A stretch of DNA of 64,000 nucleotides. Origin: Burkholderia sp. Ac-20365. Lineage in GTDB: Bacteria > Pseudomonadota > Gammaproteobacteria > Burkholderiales > Burkholderiaceae. The notes beneath the pieces are model-generated. The model saw only the letters and a program-made list of their open reading frames with translations. It did no database searches and was not told the DNA's origin. Shown here piece by piece: positions 1 to 8,690 of this stretch. The position numbers and the translations under genes are program-made. Numbering within the stretch: the first letter of the stretch is position 1; each line of letters opens with the position of its first letter. Location: contig NZ_JAAGPI010000018.1 in the NCBI RefSeq assembly GCF_017104715.1, forward strand, positions 1 through 64,000, in the 5' to 3' direction.

Positions 1-104
1 TTCGCCACTCGCCGCCAGGGTTGCCCCCGCGCTGCCGTTCGACTTGCATGTGTAAGGCATGCCGCCAGCGTTCAATCTGAGCCAGGATCAAACTCTTCAG
101 TTCA
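1..104 (-). rRNA. rrs: 16S ribosomal RNA, 5' end (partial)
   Basis: The reverse strand reads the universal 16S start, including GAGTTTGATCCTGGCTCAG (bases 81-99) and then TGAACGCTGGCGGCATGCC. The gene runs leftward out of the window, so only about the first 100 nt are present. The variant after the 27F site (CGAACGGCAGCGCGGGGGCA) is typical of Burkholderia sensu lato. The 5' boundary is placed by analogy with E. coli 16S and may be off by a few bases. Confidence 0.97.
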
Positions 105-354
105 AACCTGTTACTGTTTTTCGGTTCCGTTAAGAACCGGTCGCTCACTCAAAATCACTGACGAAAGATTTGATTGATCAAACCTTCCTCAATTACTTCT
201 GTGTGAGACTCGATTACTTTCGCTATTCCGGCAGTTCGAAAACCACCGTGCGTCGCCATCGAGCACCCACACTTATCGGCTGTTGATTTTTAAAGAACAT
301 TCGCTAAAAAGCCGCTGTTTTCTGCTGCTTTCTTGCGTCTCCGTCGTTTGGAGA
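105..354 (-). other. rrn leader region
   Basis: Transcribed, non-coding leader between the rrn promoter and the 16S 5' end. It should hold the 5' strand of the 16S RNase III processing stem and contains a boxA-like site. No credible reading frame with a ribosome binding site is seen here, nor in the remaining stretch up to the porin stop at 500. Confidence 0.8.
287..299 (-). promoter_or_regulatory. boxA antitermination site of the rrn leader
   Basis: The reverse strand reads TGTTCTTTAAAAA, close to the boxA consensus TGCTCTTTAACAA. It lies about 55 nt downstream of the predicted start and upstream of 16S, the usual place for NusB/NusE loading. Identification is by motif match only. Confidence 0.8.
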
Positions 355-360
355 GGCCGA

Positions 361-389
361 ATTATGCGAGACCCCAAGGGAGCTGTCAA
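361..389 (-). promoter_or_regulatory. sigma-70 promoter of the rrn operon
   Basis: On the reverse strand a perfect -35 TTGACA (384-389) is followed after exactly 17 nt by -10 CATAAT (361-366). An A/T-rich stretch upstream (about 395-422) resembles an UP element. Transcription would start near base 354. Confidence 0.92.
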
Positions 390-499
390 CACCCATTTCG
401 AAAAATCTTCATAAATTTTGCGGGGCCAATTCGGCAAGCACTCACCTTCTGAACCTACTCACCCATTGAATCAACGACTTAGCGACAGAACAGCCGCAT

Positions 500-1651
500 T
501 CAAAATCTATGACGCAAACCTACTCGTCCGACGAATTGGCGCTGCGTGGACGAACTATCGTCGGCCCCGCCCGTGTAGGCGACATCGAGCGACGTTCCGC
601 TGTCTGCACCAATCGCCTTCTGATAACTGGCCTGTGCGTAGATGTCGGTGCGTTTGCTCAGGCTGTAGTCGAGCATCATTCCAAACGTGTGATATTTCGG
701 CCGATACGATCCAGCCGACGCATCGAGTTTCGCCTGGGTGTAGTCATACATTGCGCCGAACATCAGTGCGGGCGTAATCGCCCAGTTTGCGTTCAGTTCG
801 AAGTTGTCGAACCTGAGCGAGGTCGTGTGCTGTCCCGCGGGCACGATCGAGCCGCTGATGTACGAGTACGAGACTGGGTCCTGCAGATCCGTATGCGTGT
901 ACACGAAGCCCACGGTCCACTGGTTCAGCAGATAGTTGACGCCTGCGCCATAGATGCGGTGACGCGCGGCGACAAAACCTGCATCGTCGGTAGTGACCGC
1001 GCCGAGTGCATTCGCGCCCGGGTTCCTCACGTTCAACCAGGCCGCACCGAGCGTCAGAGCTCCGACCGTGTAACTCGCGCCGACGCTCTGCGCATTGTTC
1101 GTCGACACCTGCCCCGGATTATTCGAGAACGCGTAAGTCGCGCCAGCCCGGAATCCGCCGAAGTTCGCGCTGTTGAACTGCACCGCGTTGTCGAGCCGGA
1201 ATGAGTTGTCGGTATTGTCGTTGTCGTACGGATGCTGGAACAGAAAGCCGCCCCAGTTACCGTTTGCAGTCAGCGGCGCCAGATATTCGACGAGCGAATC
1301 GTACTGACGTCCAAACGTCAGCGTGCCGAGATCAGCGTGCGCAACACCGACATAAGCCTGACGTCCAAACATCCGGCCGCCTTCCATCAGCCGCCCCGAA
1401 CTGACATCGACGCCATTCTCCAGCTGAAACAAGGCCGTCAGTTTGCCTCCCAGATCTTCCGCTCCCTTGAGTCCCCAGCGACTGCCCTGCGCAGCGCCGC
1501 TCATCATTTCCCATACTGCGTGACCACGAACATTGCTCGTGTAGTCGATCCCCTCGTCGACCAGACCATATAGCGTGACGGTGCTTTGAGCCCACGCAGG
1601 CGTAAGCGCGCATCCCGCCAGCAATGCGGCGGCCATATGTGCCTTATTCAA
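500..1651 (-). CDS. trimeric outer-membrane porin (Burkholderia type)
   Basis: A 383-residue porin of the Gram-negative porin-4 family, forming a 16-strand beta barrel for passive uptake of small polar solutes. A short signal peptide (about residues 1-21, ending PAWA) precedes the mature start QSTVTLYGLVDEG, and the protein ends GLRHRF with the C-terminal Phe needed for barrel assembly. The best start is TTG at 1649-1651 with GGGGA upstream; ATG at 1634-1636 would leave an uncharged, very short signal. It is the third gene in a same-strand run after the M20 hydrolase and binding protein (62-nt gap), so it may let their substrate cross the outer membrane. The substrate is unknown. Confidence 0.93.
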   Translation of the reverse strand: MNKAHMAAALLAGCALTPAWAQSTVTLYGLVDEGIDYTSNVRGHAVWEMMSGAAQGSRWGLKGAEDLGGKLTALFQLENGVDVSSGRLMEGGRMFGRQAYVGVAHADLGTLTFGRQYDSLVEYLAPLTANGNWGGFLFQHPYDNDNTDNSFRLDNAVQFNSANFGGFRAGATYAFSNNPGQVSTNNAQSVGASYTVGALTLGAAWLNVRNPGANALGAVTTDDAGFVAARHRIYGAGVNYLLNQWTVGFVYTHTDLQDPVSYSYISGSIVPAGQHTTSLRFDNFELNANWAITPALMFGAMYDYTQAKLDASAGSYRPKYHTFGMMLDYSLSKRTDIYAQASYQKAIGADSGTSLDVAYTGGADDSSSTQRQFVGRVGLRHRF

Positions 1652-1713
1652 TTGATGTCCCCGCTGTCGTTATACGTTGTCGTGGCGGGCTAATAGAACC
1701 GCCCGCCTTTGCT

Positions 1714-2523
1714 TCACTTGCCGCCTTGTCCGTCACCGAGGTACTGCTTCTCGAGGCGGCCAATCGTGCCATCCTGCTTAAGCCGGGCGAGTGCGGCATC
1801 GAGCGCCTGCAGGGTCCGCGCATCGCCCTTGCGCACGCCAATCACGCTGCTCGCACCGAGAATGGACGGATCGTCGATACGCGGACCCGCGAGTTCGAAG
1901 CGAGCGCCCTGCGGCTTCGCGAGAAAGCCCAGGCGCGCCGCCGAACCCACCACGACAGTCGCATCGAGCCGTCCATTGACGAGGTCGGCGTAAATACTGT
2001 CCTGATCCTGATACTCGTGAACCTGCACGCCGCGCCCTTCCCAGTTCGCCTTCACGAACGCCGCTTGCGTCGAGCCTTGCAGCACGCCCACACGCTTACC
2101 CGCCAACGACGCTGTATCCGGCGTGAGCCGACTGCCGCGCGCCGCGACGAGGCGGATATCCGCTGCGTAGACGGGCTGCGTGAAGTCCATCACAGCCCGC
2201 CGCGCCGCTGTCGGCGCCATCGATGCGTTGATCGCATCGAACTTGCGCGCCTGCAAACCGGCGATCAATCCGTCGAAACTGCTTTCCACCCACACGCACT
2301 TGACGTTTGCCGCGGCGCACATCGCGTTGCCGATATCAATGTCCAGTCCCGCGAGTCGACCGTCAGGCAGCTTGTACTCGTATGGCGGATAGCTCGGATC
2401 GGTGCCGAAGCGCAAGGTCGAGGCAGCGAACGCGCTGCTCGTTGCTTGCATCGCGATGGCGGCGACGAACAATGCCGTCGCGACACGCGCAACACTGCGC
2501 GCACGCAATACGTGGTGCTTCAT
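1714..2523 (-). CDS. amino-acid-type ABC transporter substrate-binding protein
   Basis: A 269-residue periplasmic binding protein of the SBP_bac_3 family. The cleavable signal peptide covers about residues 1-33 (ending SAFAAS). Family motifs include FGTDPSYPPYEY near the N terminus and GRLAGLDIDIGNAMC, typical of His/Arg/Lys/ornithine binders. The start is ATG 2521-2523, preceded by AAGGAG. No permease or ATPase gene is adjacent, so it must use a transporter encoded elsewhere or act as an orphan. It sits between an M20 amidohydrolase (34-nt gap) and a porin on the same strand, which suggests one uptake-and-hydrolysis unit for an N-acylated or peptide-like substrate (inference). Confidence 0.9.
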   Translation of the reverse strand: MKHHVLRARSVARVATALFVAAIAMQATSSAFAASTLRFGTDPSYPPYEYKLPDGRLAGLDIDIGNAMCAAANVKCVWVESSFDGLIAGLQARKFDAINASMAPTAARRAVMDFTQPVYAADIRLVAARGSRLTPDTASLAGKRVGVLQGSTQAAFVKANWEGRGVQVHEYQDQDSIYADLVNGRLDATVVVGSAARLGFLAKPQGARFELAGPRIDDPSILGASSVIGVRKGDARTLQALDAALARLKQDGTIGRLEKQYLGDGQGGK

Positions 2524-2557
2524 CGAAAACTCCTTGAGGGTGTGAATCGGAAAGGGA

Positions 2558-3712
2558 CTACGCTGCGCAGCGCGCCATGGCGAGCGCCACGAAGAAACGC
2601 ACGCCGAGAGGCAGCACGTCGTCGTTGAAATCGAATTCGGGGTGATGGCAGTACACGCCGCCCTGGCCAAGCAGCGCATACGCGCCGGGACGGCGCAAAA
2701 GAAACTCCGAAAAGTCTTCCGATCCATTGAGCGGCGCAAAATCGCGCAGCACGTTATCGGTGCCGAAGATGCCCTCCGCGACGCGCGCAGCGGCTGCAGC
2801 CTGCTCGCGATGATTGATCGTCGCCGGTGAGCTGTTACAGAACTCGACGCTGATCGCACACTCGCTCGCAATGGCGATGCCCTCGCAGATCGCGCGAATG
2901 CGGGTCTTGGCCAGCGCGCGCACGCTCTCGTCGAATGCGCGCAGCGTCCCCGTCAATTCCGCGTGAGACGGGATCACGTTCGGCGCGCTGCCCGCATGCA
3001 CGCTGCCGATGCTCAGGACTGCCGTCGCGCTGGGTTCGATCGAACGGCTCACCACCGTCTGCAATGCGCAGATAAGTTGTCCAGCCGCCATCACCGGGTC
3101 TTTGGTCTTTTCAGGGGCCGAGCCATGACCGCCGACACCGTCGATCCGAATCACGACTTCATCGCACGAAGCCAGCATCGCGCCATCGAGCACGCCGAAC
3201 GTGCCGGGCGCGAAGTGCGGCGCGTTGTGCAGCGCGTAGATTTCGTCGTAGGCGAAGCGCTCTTCGAGACCGTCCGCCAGCATCGCATTCGCGCCGCCGC
3301 CCGTTTCTTCCGCCGGTTGAAACACGAGCACGACGGTTCCAGCGAAATCGCGATTGCGGCAGAAGTGGCGCGCGACGCCGAGCAACATCGCCGTGTGTCC
3401 ATCGTGCCCGCATCCATGAAACACGCCTTGCCGTTGCGAACGGTGCAGCGGGCGGCCTTCTTCTTCCATCGGCAGCGCGTCCATATCGGCGCGCAATGCG
3501 ATCGGGCGCCCCTTGCCGCGCAGCCCGCGCACGACGCCGACAACGCCTGTGCCTCCCACGCCCGTATGCGTCTCGATGTCCCACGCACGCAACTTTGCAG
3601 CGACGAGTTCGCTCGTGCGGTGTTCGTCGAAGGCGATTTCGGGGTTCGCGTGAATGTCCCGCCGCAATGCCACCAGTTCGTCGATATCGATGTCGAGTGC
3701 GTTCGTTGCCAC
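2558..3712 (-). CDS. M20 family amidohydrolase (hippurate hydrolase / N-acyl-amino-acid deacylase type)
   Basis: A 384-residue metallopeptidase of subfamily M20D, which hydrolyses the amide of N-acyl amino acids in the cytoplasm. Metal-site motifs are visible: HGCGHDGH (residues 99-106, with the metal-ligand Cys 101 and His 103) and PAEETGGG (E135/E136). The GTG start at 3710-3712 is chosen because GGAGG lies just upstream. It is first in a leftward group with the binding protein and porin, and divergent from a LysR gene 108 bp away, the classical layout for LysR control of the neighbouring operon. The exact acyl and amino-acid specificity cannot be read from sequence. Confidence 0.92.
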   Translation of the reverse strand: MATNALDIDIDELVALRRDIHANPEIAFDEHRTSELVAAKLRAWDIETHTGVGGTGVVGVVRGLRGKGRPIALRADMDALPMEEEGRPLHRSQRQGVFHGCGHDGHTAMLLGVARHFCRNRDFAGTVVLVFQPAEETGGGANAMLADGLEERFAYDEIYALHNAPHFAPGTFGVLDGAMLASCDEVVIRIDGVGGHGSAPEKTKDPVMAAGQLICALQTVVSRSIEPSATAVLSIGSVHAGSAPNVIPSHAELTGTLRAFDESVRALAKTRIRAICEGIAIASECAISVEFCNSSPATINHREQAAAAARVAEGIFGTDNVLRDFAPLNGSEDFSEFLLRRPGAYALLGQGGVYCHHPEFDFNDDVLPLGVRFFVALAMARCAA

Positions 3713-3820
3713 TGTGTTCCTCCTTGTATACTCCGGGCGTTCGACTGTGCCGGAGTTCGCATACTAGGGGCGCGACGGCAGCGGGCGATTTCCAATTTCT
3801 CATGCTCATAGCTATTGCTT

Positions 3821-4732
3821 ATGGAACGCGGAACTCTCAAGACGACGCAGTTGCAGATGCTCGTCGCGATCGCCGAACACGGCACGCTGATGTCCGCCGC
3901 CGATGCACTGAACCTGTCGCAGCCCGCCGTGACAAAGAGCATGAAAGAACTGGAAGCGCGACTCGGCGTGCAGTTGCTGGAGCGCAGCGGCTCGGGCGTA
4001 CGCCTCACGCGCTACGGCGAAACGCTGCTAAGACGTGCGCGCACTATCGTGGCCGAAATCACGAGCGCGGAACGCGAACTCGAAGAAATGAAATCGGGCG
4101 CAGAGCGCACGCTGTCTGTCGGCGTATCGCTGCTCGCTTCATCGATTGCAATGCCCGCTGCGTTGCGCGCGTTTCGCGATCGGCTGCCCGACGTCAGGCT
4201 GAACGTGTATGAATGCCTGCCCACGCAGATCATCGACGGATTGCGCGACGGCACGTTCGACCTGTGCGTGGCATTCGTCGCGGACAGCGATGTCACGGCC
4301 GAATACCGTGTCGTGCCGCTCGGCGAATCAACGCAGGTTCTGGCCGTTCAACGCGACGATCCGCTGGCACGCGAAACGCACCTGACTAAACTCACGGGCG
4401 CGCGCTGGCTCTACAACCACACACGCGACAGTCTTCCCGCTTTCTGGCGCGAACTGTGCGGCAGCCAGACGCTGCCGTTGCCGTCTCGCGTGAACGTCTG
4501 CACATCGCAACGGCTCTATGCGCAACTTGCGCAAGAGCCCGGCACGGTCAGCGTGTGGCCTCAGTTCCTGCTGGAAGAACAGGTCCGGCTTGGACACATG
4601 GCGCCACTGAATACCGATGCATCCATGTCGCGCCTGACTCTCGGCCTCATGCATCGCCGCGATCTCGTCTTGAGTTCGAGCCTCGAGTACTTCATCGACT
4701 GCATTCAACGCACGCGAATCGACGGTGTATAG
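3821..4732 (+). CDS. LysR family transcriptional regulator
   Basis: A 303-residue regulator with an N-terminal winged helix-turn-helix (about residues 6-64, motif SAADALNLSQPAVTKSMKEL) and a C-terminal periplasmic-binding-like effector domain. It is divergent from the M20 hydrolase/binding protein/porin group, which is its likely target. ATG 3821 is preferred over the in-frame TTG at 3815; no strong Shine-Dalgarno is present for either. The inducer is unknown, most likely the substrate or product of the hydrolase. Confidence 0.93.
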   Translation: MERGTLKTTQLQMLVAIAEHGTLMSAADALNLSQPAVTKSMKELEARLGVQLLERSGSGVRLTRYGETLLRRARTIVAEITSAERELEEMKSGAERTLSVGVSLLASSIAMPAALRAFRDRLPDVRLNVYECLPTQIIDGLRDGTFDLCVAFVADSDVTAEYRVVPLGESTQVLAVQRDDPLARETHLTKLTGARWLYNHTRDSLPAFWRELCGSQTLPLPSRVNVCTSQRLYAQLAQEPGTVSVWPQFLLEEQVRLGHMAPLNTDASMSRLTLGLMHRRDLVLSSSLEYFIDCIQRTRIDGV

Positions 4733-4790
4733 GCGTCGTTGCCGCGCACAAAGAAACAAAACTCATAAATTGCTGCAGGCGATGAATATG

Positions 4791-4802
4791 CGGGAAAACT
4801 AG
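4791..4802 (+). promoter_or_regulatory. candidate response-regulator site, copy 1
   Basis: CGGGAAAACTAG lies about 110 bp upstream of the histidine kinase start. A near-identical block occurs in front of the amidohydrolase gene (6652-6665). Sharing between the two flanks of the kinase/regulator pair suggests a binding site for that regulator. This is pattern-based inference. Confidence 0.35.
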
Positions 4803-4909
4803 AGGCGCGCGCCGTCGTCACTCTGGATATATTGAAAGCGGACGCCCGCCCGCACCGCGAGCCGCGTCGCGAAGCAGAGTTGGAACCTGCGCCCTTTCGA
4901 GGAGGAACG

Positions 4910-5977
4910 GTGGAGACTTACGGCGAACTGCACCGTGCAATCCTGAACAACATCCCCGACCAGGCGTGGCTGAAGGACACGGAATCCCGCTACGTGCTCG
5001 TCAACGAAGCGTTCATCACCGCGTGCGGCCGCACCGAAGAAGAGATTATCGGCAGCACGCCTGACAAGGTCTGGCCGTCCGAACTCGGCAAGGTGTACCT
5101 GTCCACGGATCGCGCGGCGCTCGAAGGCGGCGTGCGTCGACGCTACGAGGAAACCCGCAAGGGCGCGGATGGCACGCTGCGCTGGTTCGATACCGTCAAG
5201 ATGCCGATCCGCGATGACGAGGGACACGTTGTCGGCACCGTCGGCATCTCGCGCGACATCACCGACTTCAAGCGCTCTCAGATGGAACTGATCGAGTCAC
5301 GCTCGCAATTGCGGCAACTCTCGGCCTATCTTCAGTCGATACGCGAAGCAGAACGCACGCGCATCTCACGCGAACTGCACGACGAACTCGGCCAGTTGCT
5401 AAGTGGCTTGCGACTCGGACTCAACTACCTGCAAACAGAAACAGCGGCGACCACACCCGAGCATGCCAGTCATGTGCAGATGCTCAAGGACCTCGTCGAC
5501 GCCACCATGGACGCCGTGCATCGGATTGCGTCCGATCTGCGCCCAGCTGTGCTCGATGAACTCGGCCTGCATGCCGCGCTCGAATGGCTGACGGAATCGT
5601 TCACGCAGCGCAATGGCTTGCCGTGCGAACTGCGGCTGTCGATGTCGGAAGCGCTCGCCCATGAGATCGATGCCGAACGCAGCACCGCAATCTTCCGCGT
5701 GGTTCAGGAAGCGCTGACCAATGTGAGCCGGCACGCGCGCGCGTCTCGCGTCATCGTCGAGATTCATGCGTGCGACGATCACTGTGTTCTCTCGATCGCC
5801 GACGACGGCTGCGGAATGGACACCTCGCGCGCCGCCGGCAGCGGCAGTCTAGGCCTGCTGGGCATGCGCGAGCGCGCGTTGATGCTCGGCGGCCAGCTCA
5901 GCGTGGAAAGCCGCACCGGACACGGAACGATCGTCACTGCGCGCATTCCGCTGCATAACCCGTCGGGAGCGCACTGA
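4910..5977 (+). CDS. PAS-domain sensor histidine kinase (NarL/HisKA_3 class)
   Basis: A 355-residue soluble kinase. A PAS domain (about residues 8-120, with NNIPDQAWLKDTESRYVLVNEAF and a C-terminal PAC motif GTVGISRDIT) is followed by a HisKA_3 dimerisation domain with the phospho-acceptor H157 in RELHDELGQ, then a HATPase_c domain with the N-box EALTNVSRHA and a GLLGMRERA loop. There is no transmembrane segment, so it senses a cytoplasmic signal. The GTG start at 4910 is preferred over an upstream in-frame TTG (4832) because AGGAGGA immediately precedes it. Its stop overlaps the start of the response regulator by one base (TGATG), indicating translational coupling. Confidence 0.93.
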   Translation: METYGELHRAILNNIPDQAWLKDTESRYVLVNEAFITACGRTEEEIIGSTPDKVWPSELGKVYLSTDRAALEGGVRRRYEETRKGADGTLRWFDTVKMPIRDDEGHVVGTVGISRDITDFKRSQMELIESRSQLRQLSAYLQSIREAERTRISRELHDELGQLLSGLRLGLNYLQTETAATTPEHASHVQMLKDLVDATMDAVHRIASDLRPAVLDELGLHAALEWLTESFTQRNGLPCELRLSMSEALAHEIDAERSTAIFRVVQEALTNVSRHARASRVIVEIHACDDHCVLSIADDGCGMDTSRAAGSGSLGLLGMRERALMLGGQLSVESRTGHGTIVTARIPLHNPSGAH

Positions 5978-6624
5978 TGATGCGCGTCATGGTTGCCGAC
6001 GACCACGCGATCATTCGCGATGGCCTGAAGAAAATCATCAACACGGCACAGGACATGCAGGTGGTCGCGGAAGCGATCGACGGCGCGGACCTGATCGAGA
6101 AACTGCGCGCGTTATCCGTGGACGTGCTGCTGCTCGACATGTCGATGCCCGGCAAGAGCGGCATCGCGCTGATCCAGCAGATCAAGGCAAGCTACCCGTC
6201 GCTGCCCGTGCTGGTGCTCAGCATGTACCGCGAATCGCAATACGCGGTGCAGGCCATTCGCGCCGGCGCAGCCGGCTATCTCACGAAGAATGCCGAGTCC
6301 GATCAACTGATGGGCGCAATACGCAAGGTCGCGCGAGGCGGCACCGTCGTCTCGCCGCTGGTCGCCGAGAAGCTCATCAAGCAATTGCATCAACCAGCGA
6401 GTTCGTTTCCGCACACGCAGCTCACGGCGCGTGAATTCCAGATCTTCCAGATGCTCGTCGAAGGCAGCGGCATCAACGAAATCGCGCACTGCCTGTCGCT
6501 GTCGAGCAAAACCGTCAGCACGCACAAGGCCAACATCCTCACCAAGATGGACATCCCGTCGACGGCGGGACTCGTTCACTACGCCATCCAGCACGGCCTG
6601 ATCGCCACGGGCACGGACGCCTGA
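5977..6624 (+). CDS. NarL/FixJ family response regulator
   Basis: A 215-residue regulator with a receiver domain (residues 1-120; phospho-acceptor D54 in LLLDMSMPG, conserved K104 in YLTKNA) and a C-terminal LuxR-type helix-turn-helix (about residues 147-205, with LTAREFQIFQML and SSKTVSTHKANI). It is the cognate partner of the overlapping kinase. The next genes (amidohydrolase, DUF1097, gamma-glutamyltransferase) are on the same strand after a 160-bp gap and are the likely targets (inference from position and the shared CGGGAAAA motif). Confidence 0.95.
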   Translation: MMRVMVADDHAIIRDGLKKIINTAQDMQVVAEAIDGADLIEKLRALSVDVLLLDMSMPGKSGIALIQQIKASYPSLPVLVLSMYRESQYAVQAIRAGAAGYLTKNAESDQLMGAIRKVARGGTVVSPLVAEKLIKQLHQPASSFPHTQLTAREFQIFQMLVEGSGINEIAHCLSLSSKTVSTHKANILTKMDIPSTAGLVHYAIQHGLIATGTDA

Positions 6625-6651
6625 AGTCCGTTCGCTTTGTGCGGTGCGTCT

Positions 6652-6665
6652 CGGGAAAATCCTAG
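6652..6665 (+). promoter_or_regulatory. candidate response-regulator site, copy 2
   Basis: CGGGAAAATCCTAG, 120 bp upstream of the amidohydrolase start, resembles the block at 4791-4802. It may be an operator for the adjacent NarL-type regulator. Low certainty. Confidence 0.35.
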
Positions 6666-6784
6666 ACGAAAACCAGTCGATCCCGATGCCTTGCCAGGGC
6701 GCGCGCCCTTACTCTTTTCTCAACGCAGAGGCTGGCGCGGCCCACATCATCTTCAATCCGTCCGTTATGCAAGGAGAGCGCTTC

Positions 6785-8056
6785 ATGCACGTCAATCTGT
6801 TGATCAGAAACGTATGCGTCCGCGACGACGATCCGACCGTCGACATCGCGATCCGCGACGGACGCATCGTGGCGCTGGAGCCGGGCATCGATGCATCGGC
6901 GGACGAGATCATCGACGCAGAAGGACGCGCCGCCATTCCGGGGTTGATCGAAGCGCATCTGCATCTGGACAAGGCGTTGCTGCACCGCCGGCTGCCTGCG
7001 CGCTTCGGCACGCTCGACGAAGCGATCCGCGTGACGGGCATTCTGAAGAGCAGGCAGGAACGCGACGACGTGCTGGCGCGCTCGCGTCAGGTGCTGGATA
7101 TGGCCGTGCGCAACGGCACGGTGGCGATACGCGCGCATCCCGATGTCGATCTGATCCAGGGGTTGATCGGTGTCGAGACGCTGCTCGAACTGAAATCCGA
7201 ATACGAGAGCCTGCTCGATCTGCAGATCGTCGCTTTCCCGCAGGAAGGCATTCTGAAGTCGCAGGGCACGTACGAACTGATGACCGAAGCGCTCAACATG
7301 GGCGCGGATGTGGTCGGTGGTTGCCCGTACAACGAACTGAACTGGGCGGACACGCAACGTCACATCGACATGGTGTTCGACATGGCGCAGCGTTTCGATC
7401 TTCCCGTCGACATGCATGCCGATTTCGCCGACGACACCACGGACCCGCGTTTTTCCGCGATCGCGTACATCGCGCAGAAGACCATCGACACGTGCTATCA
7501 GGGCCGCGTCGCGCTCGGACATGTGACGAGCCTCGGCTCGCTCGATGCCGATACGCTCGGCCCGCTGATGGACCAGATCCGCGCCGCCGACATCAGCATC
7601 GTCACCTTGCCCGCGACCGATCTCTATCTCGGCGGCCGCAAAGACCAGGCGAACCAGCGACGCGGCCTCACGCCCGTCAAGGCACTGCACAACGCGGGCG
7701 TGAACGTCGCCTATTCGTCGAACAACGTGCGCAACGCGTTCACGCCATTCGGCAAGGCAGACATGCTGCTGATCGGCAATATGCTTGCGCACGTCGCGCA
7801 GTTCGGCGTGCCGGAGCATCAGCAGGCGATCCTCGACATGGGCACGCACAACGCCGCGCGTGCAATCGGGCTCGACCGCGACTACGGCATTGCCGTGGGC
7901 AAGCAGGCCGATCTCGTGATTCTCGACACGTACAAGGTGGCCGACGCTCTGCTCGATATCCCGCCGAGATCGTGGGTCGTCAAGCGTGGGCGCATCACAG
8001 TGGTCACGCATCACCATGCCGAGATTCACCGGCACGCGTGCTGTTGCGCGCAATGA
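6785..8056 (+). CDS. amidohydrolase family protein (cytosine-deaminase-like)
   Basis: A 423-residue metal-dependent hydrolase. The N-terminal metal motif is EAHLHLDKALLH (HxH), the central barrel contains VDMHADFADDTTDPR, and a small composite beta domain at both ends ends with GKQADLVILDTYKV. This pattern fits the cytosine deaminase / N-isopropylammelide hydrolase branch (deamination or ring-amide hydrolysis of a nitrogen heterocycle). ATG 6785 is chosen because AAGGAGAG lies upstream; longer in-frame starts from 6644 lack support. It is followed after 27 bp by a DUF1097 membrane protein and then a gamma-glutamyltransferase. The substrate is unknown. Confidence 0.85.
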   Translation: MHVNLLIRNVCVRDDDPTVDIAIRDGRIVALEPGIDASADEIIDAEGRAAIPGLIEAHLHLDKALLHRRLPARFGTLDEAIRVTGILKSRQERDDVLARSRQVLDMAVRNGTVAIRAHPDVDLIQGLIGVETLLELKSEYESLLDLQIVAFPQEGILKSQGTYELMTEALNMGADVVGGCPYNELNWADTQRHIDMVFDMAQRFDLPVDMHADFADDTTDPRFSAIAYIAQKTIDTCYQGRVALGHVTSLGSLDADTLGPLMDQIRAADISIVTLPATDLYLGGRKDQANQRRGLTPVKALHNAGVNVAYSSNNVRNAFTPFGKADMLLIGNMLAHVAQFGVPEHQQAILDMGTHNAARAIGLDRDYGIAVGKQADLVILDTYKVADALLDIPPRSWVVKRGRITVVTHHHAEIHRHACCCAQ

Positions 8057-8083
8057 AGTCCTATAAAACTCAAGGAGACAACC

Positions 8084-8620
8084 ATGAAGAAGCTGCCAGC
8101 GGAGATCGTTGCATCGTTGCTCGCCGTCACGACGATTCCGATTGCGATGTTGCCGTTGCATTTGCCGCCATGGGCGATATTCATCAGTTGGGCCGCAACG
8201 TTCGCAATGGGCGGCCCGACCGCGAAGAACCTCAAGCGCATCTGGCCGACGTTGCCCGTCGGTTCATGCTTTGCATTTTTGATCGTGCTAGGTTTCGAGC
8301 AGGCGTCGAAACAGTTCAGCGGCAATTCGCTCGTGCTCGCGCAGATGGTGATCCTGTTCACGCTGAACGGCACGATGATGGCGCTCGCACGGCTGTTCGT
8401 CTGCCTGAACTTCATTCCCGGCATGTTCTTCGGCTTTGCGACGTACTTCGGCACGTTGTTCGGCGGTTTCGGTCCTGTCGCACACGATCCCGCGATGGCG
8501 CTGGGCGCCGCGATCGCGATGAACGCGCTCGGACCAGCTTATGCATGGGTGAAGGAACGTTACTCGGCGCCGGAAGCGACCGCGCATCGCTGGTGGAAAG
8601 GCTGGAAGCCCGAGGTCTGA
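8084..8620 (+). CDS. DUF1097 family membrane protein
   Basis: A 178-residue integral membrane protein with about five to six predicted helices, resembling E. coli YcdZ (DUF1097). The family has no firmly established function. SD AAGGAG precedes ATG 8084. It lies between an amidohydrolase and a gamma-glutamyltransferase and is likely co-transcribed with them. A paralogue occurs in this window beside nitrile hydratase (21391-21894), so a role in passage of small amides, ammonia or urea-like molecules is a reasonable but unproven guess. Confidence 0.8.
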   Translation: MKKLPAEIVASLLAVTTIPIAMLPLHLPPWAIFISWAATFAMGGPTAKNLKRIWPTLPVGSCFAFLIVLGFEQASKQFSGNSLVLAQMVILFTLNGTMMALARLFVCLNFIPGMFFGFATYFGTLFGGFGPVAHDPAMALGAAIAMNALGPAYAWVKERYSAPEATAHRWWKGWKPEV

Positions 8621-8690
8621 GGCAAGTTGCAGAACGGTCGCCGCGCGCGTTCGCATAAGACACGCGCGGCAAACATACGATGGAGGCGGG

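Noticed and set aside
1..499. tRNA genes near the rrn operon
   Set aside because: tRNAs of rrn operons lie in the 16S-23S spacer, which is outside this window; no cloverleaf was seen here.
6637..8658. 673-codon frame overlapping the amidohydrolase and DUF1097 genes
   Set aside because: Out-of-frame shadow; the amidohydrolase frame has metal motifs and a ribosome binding site, this one has neither.
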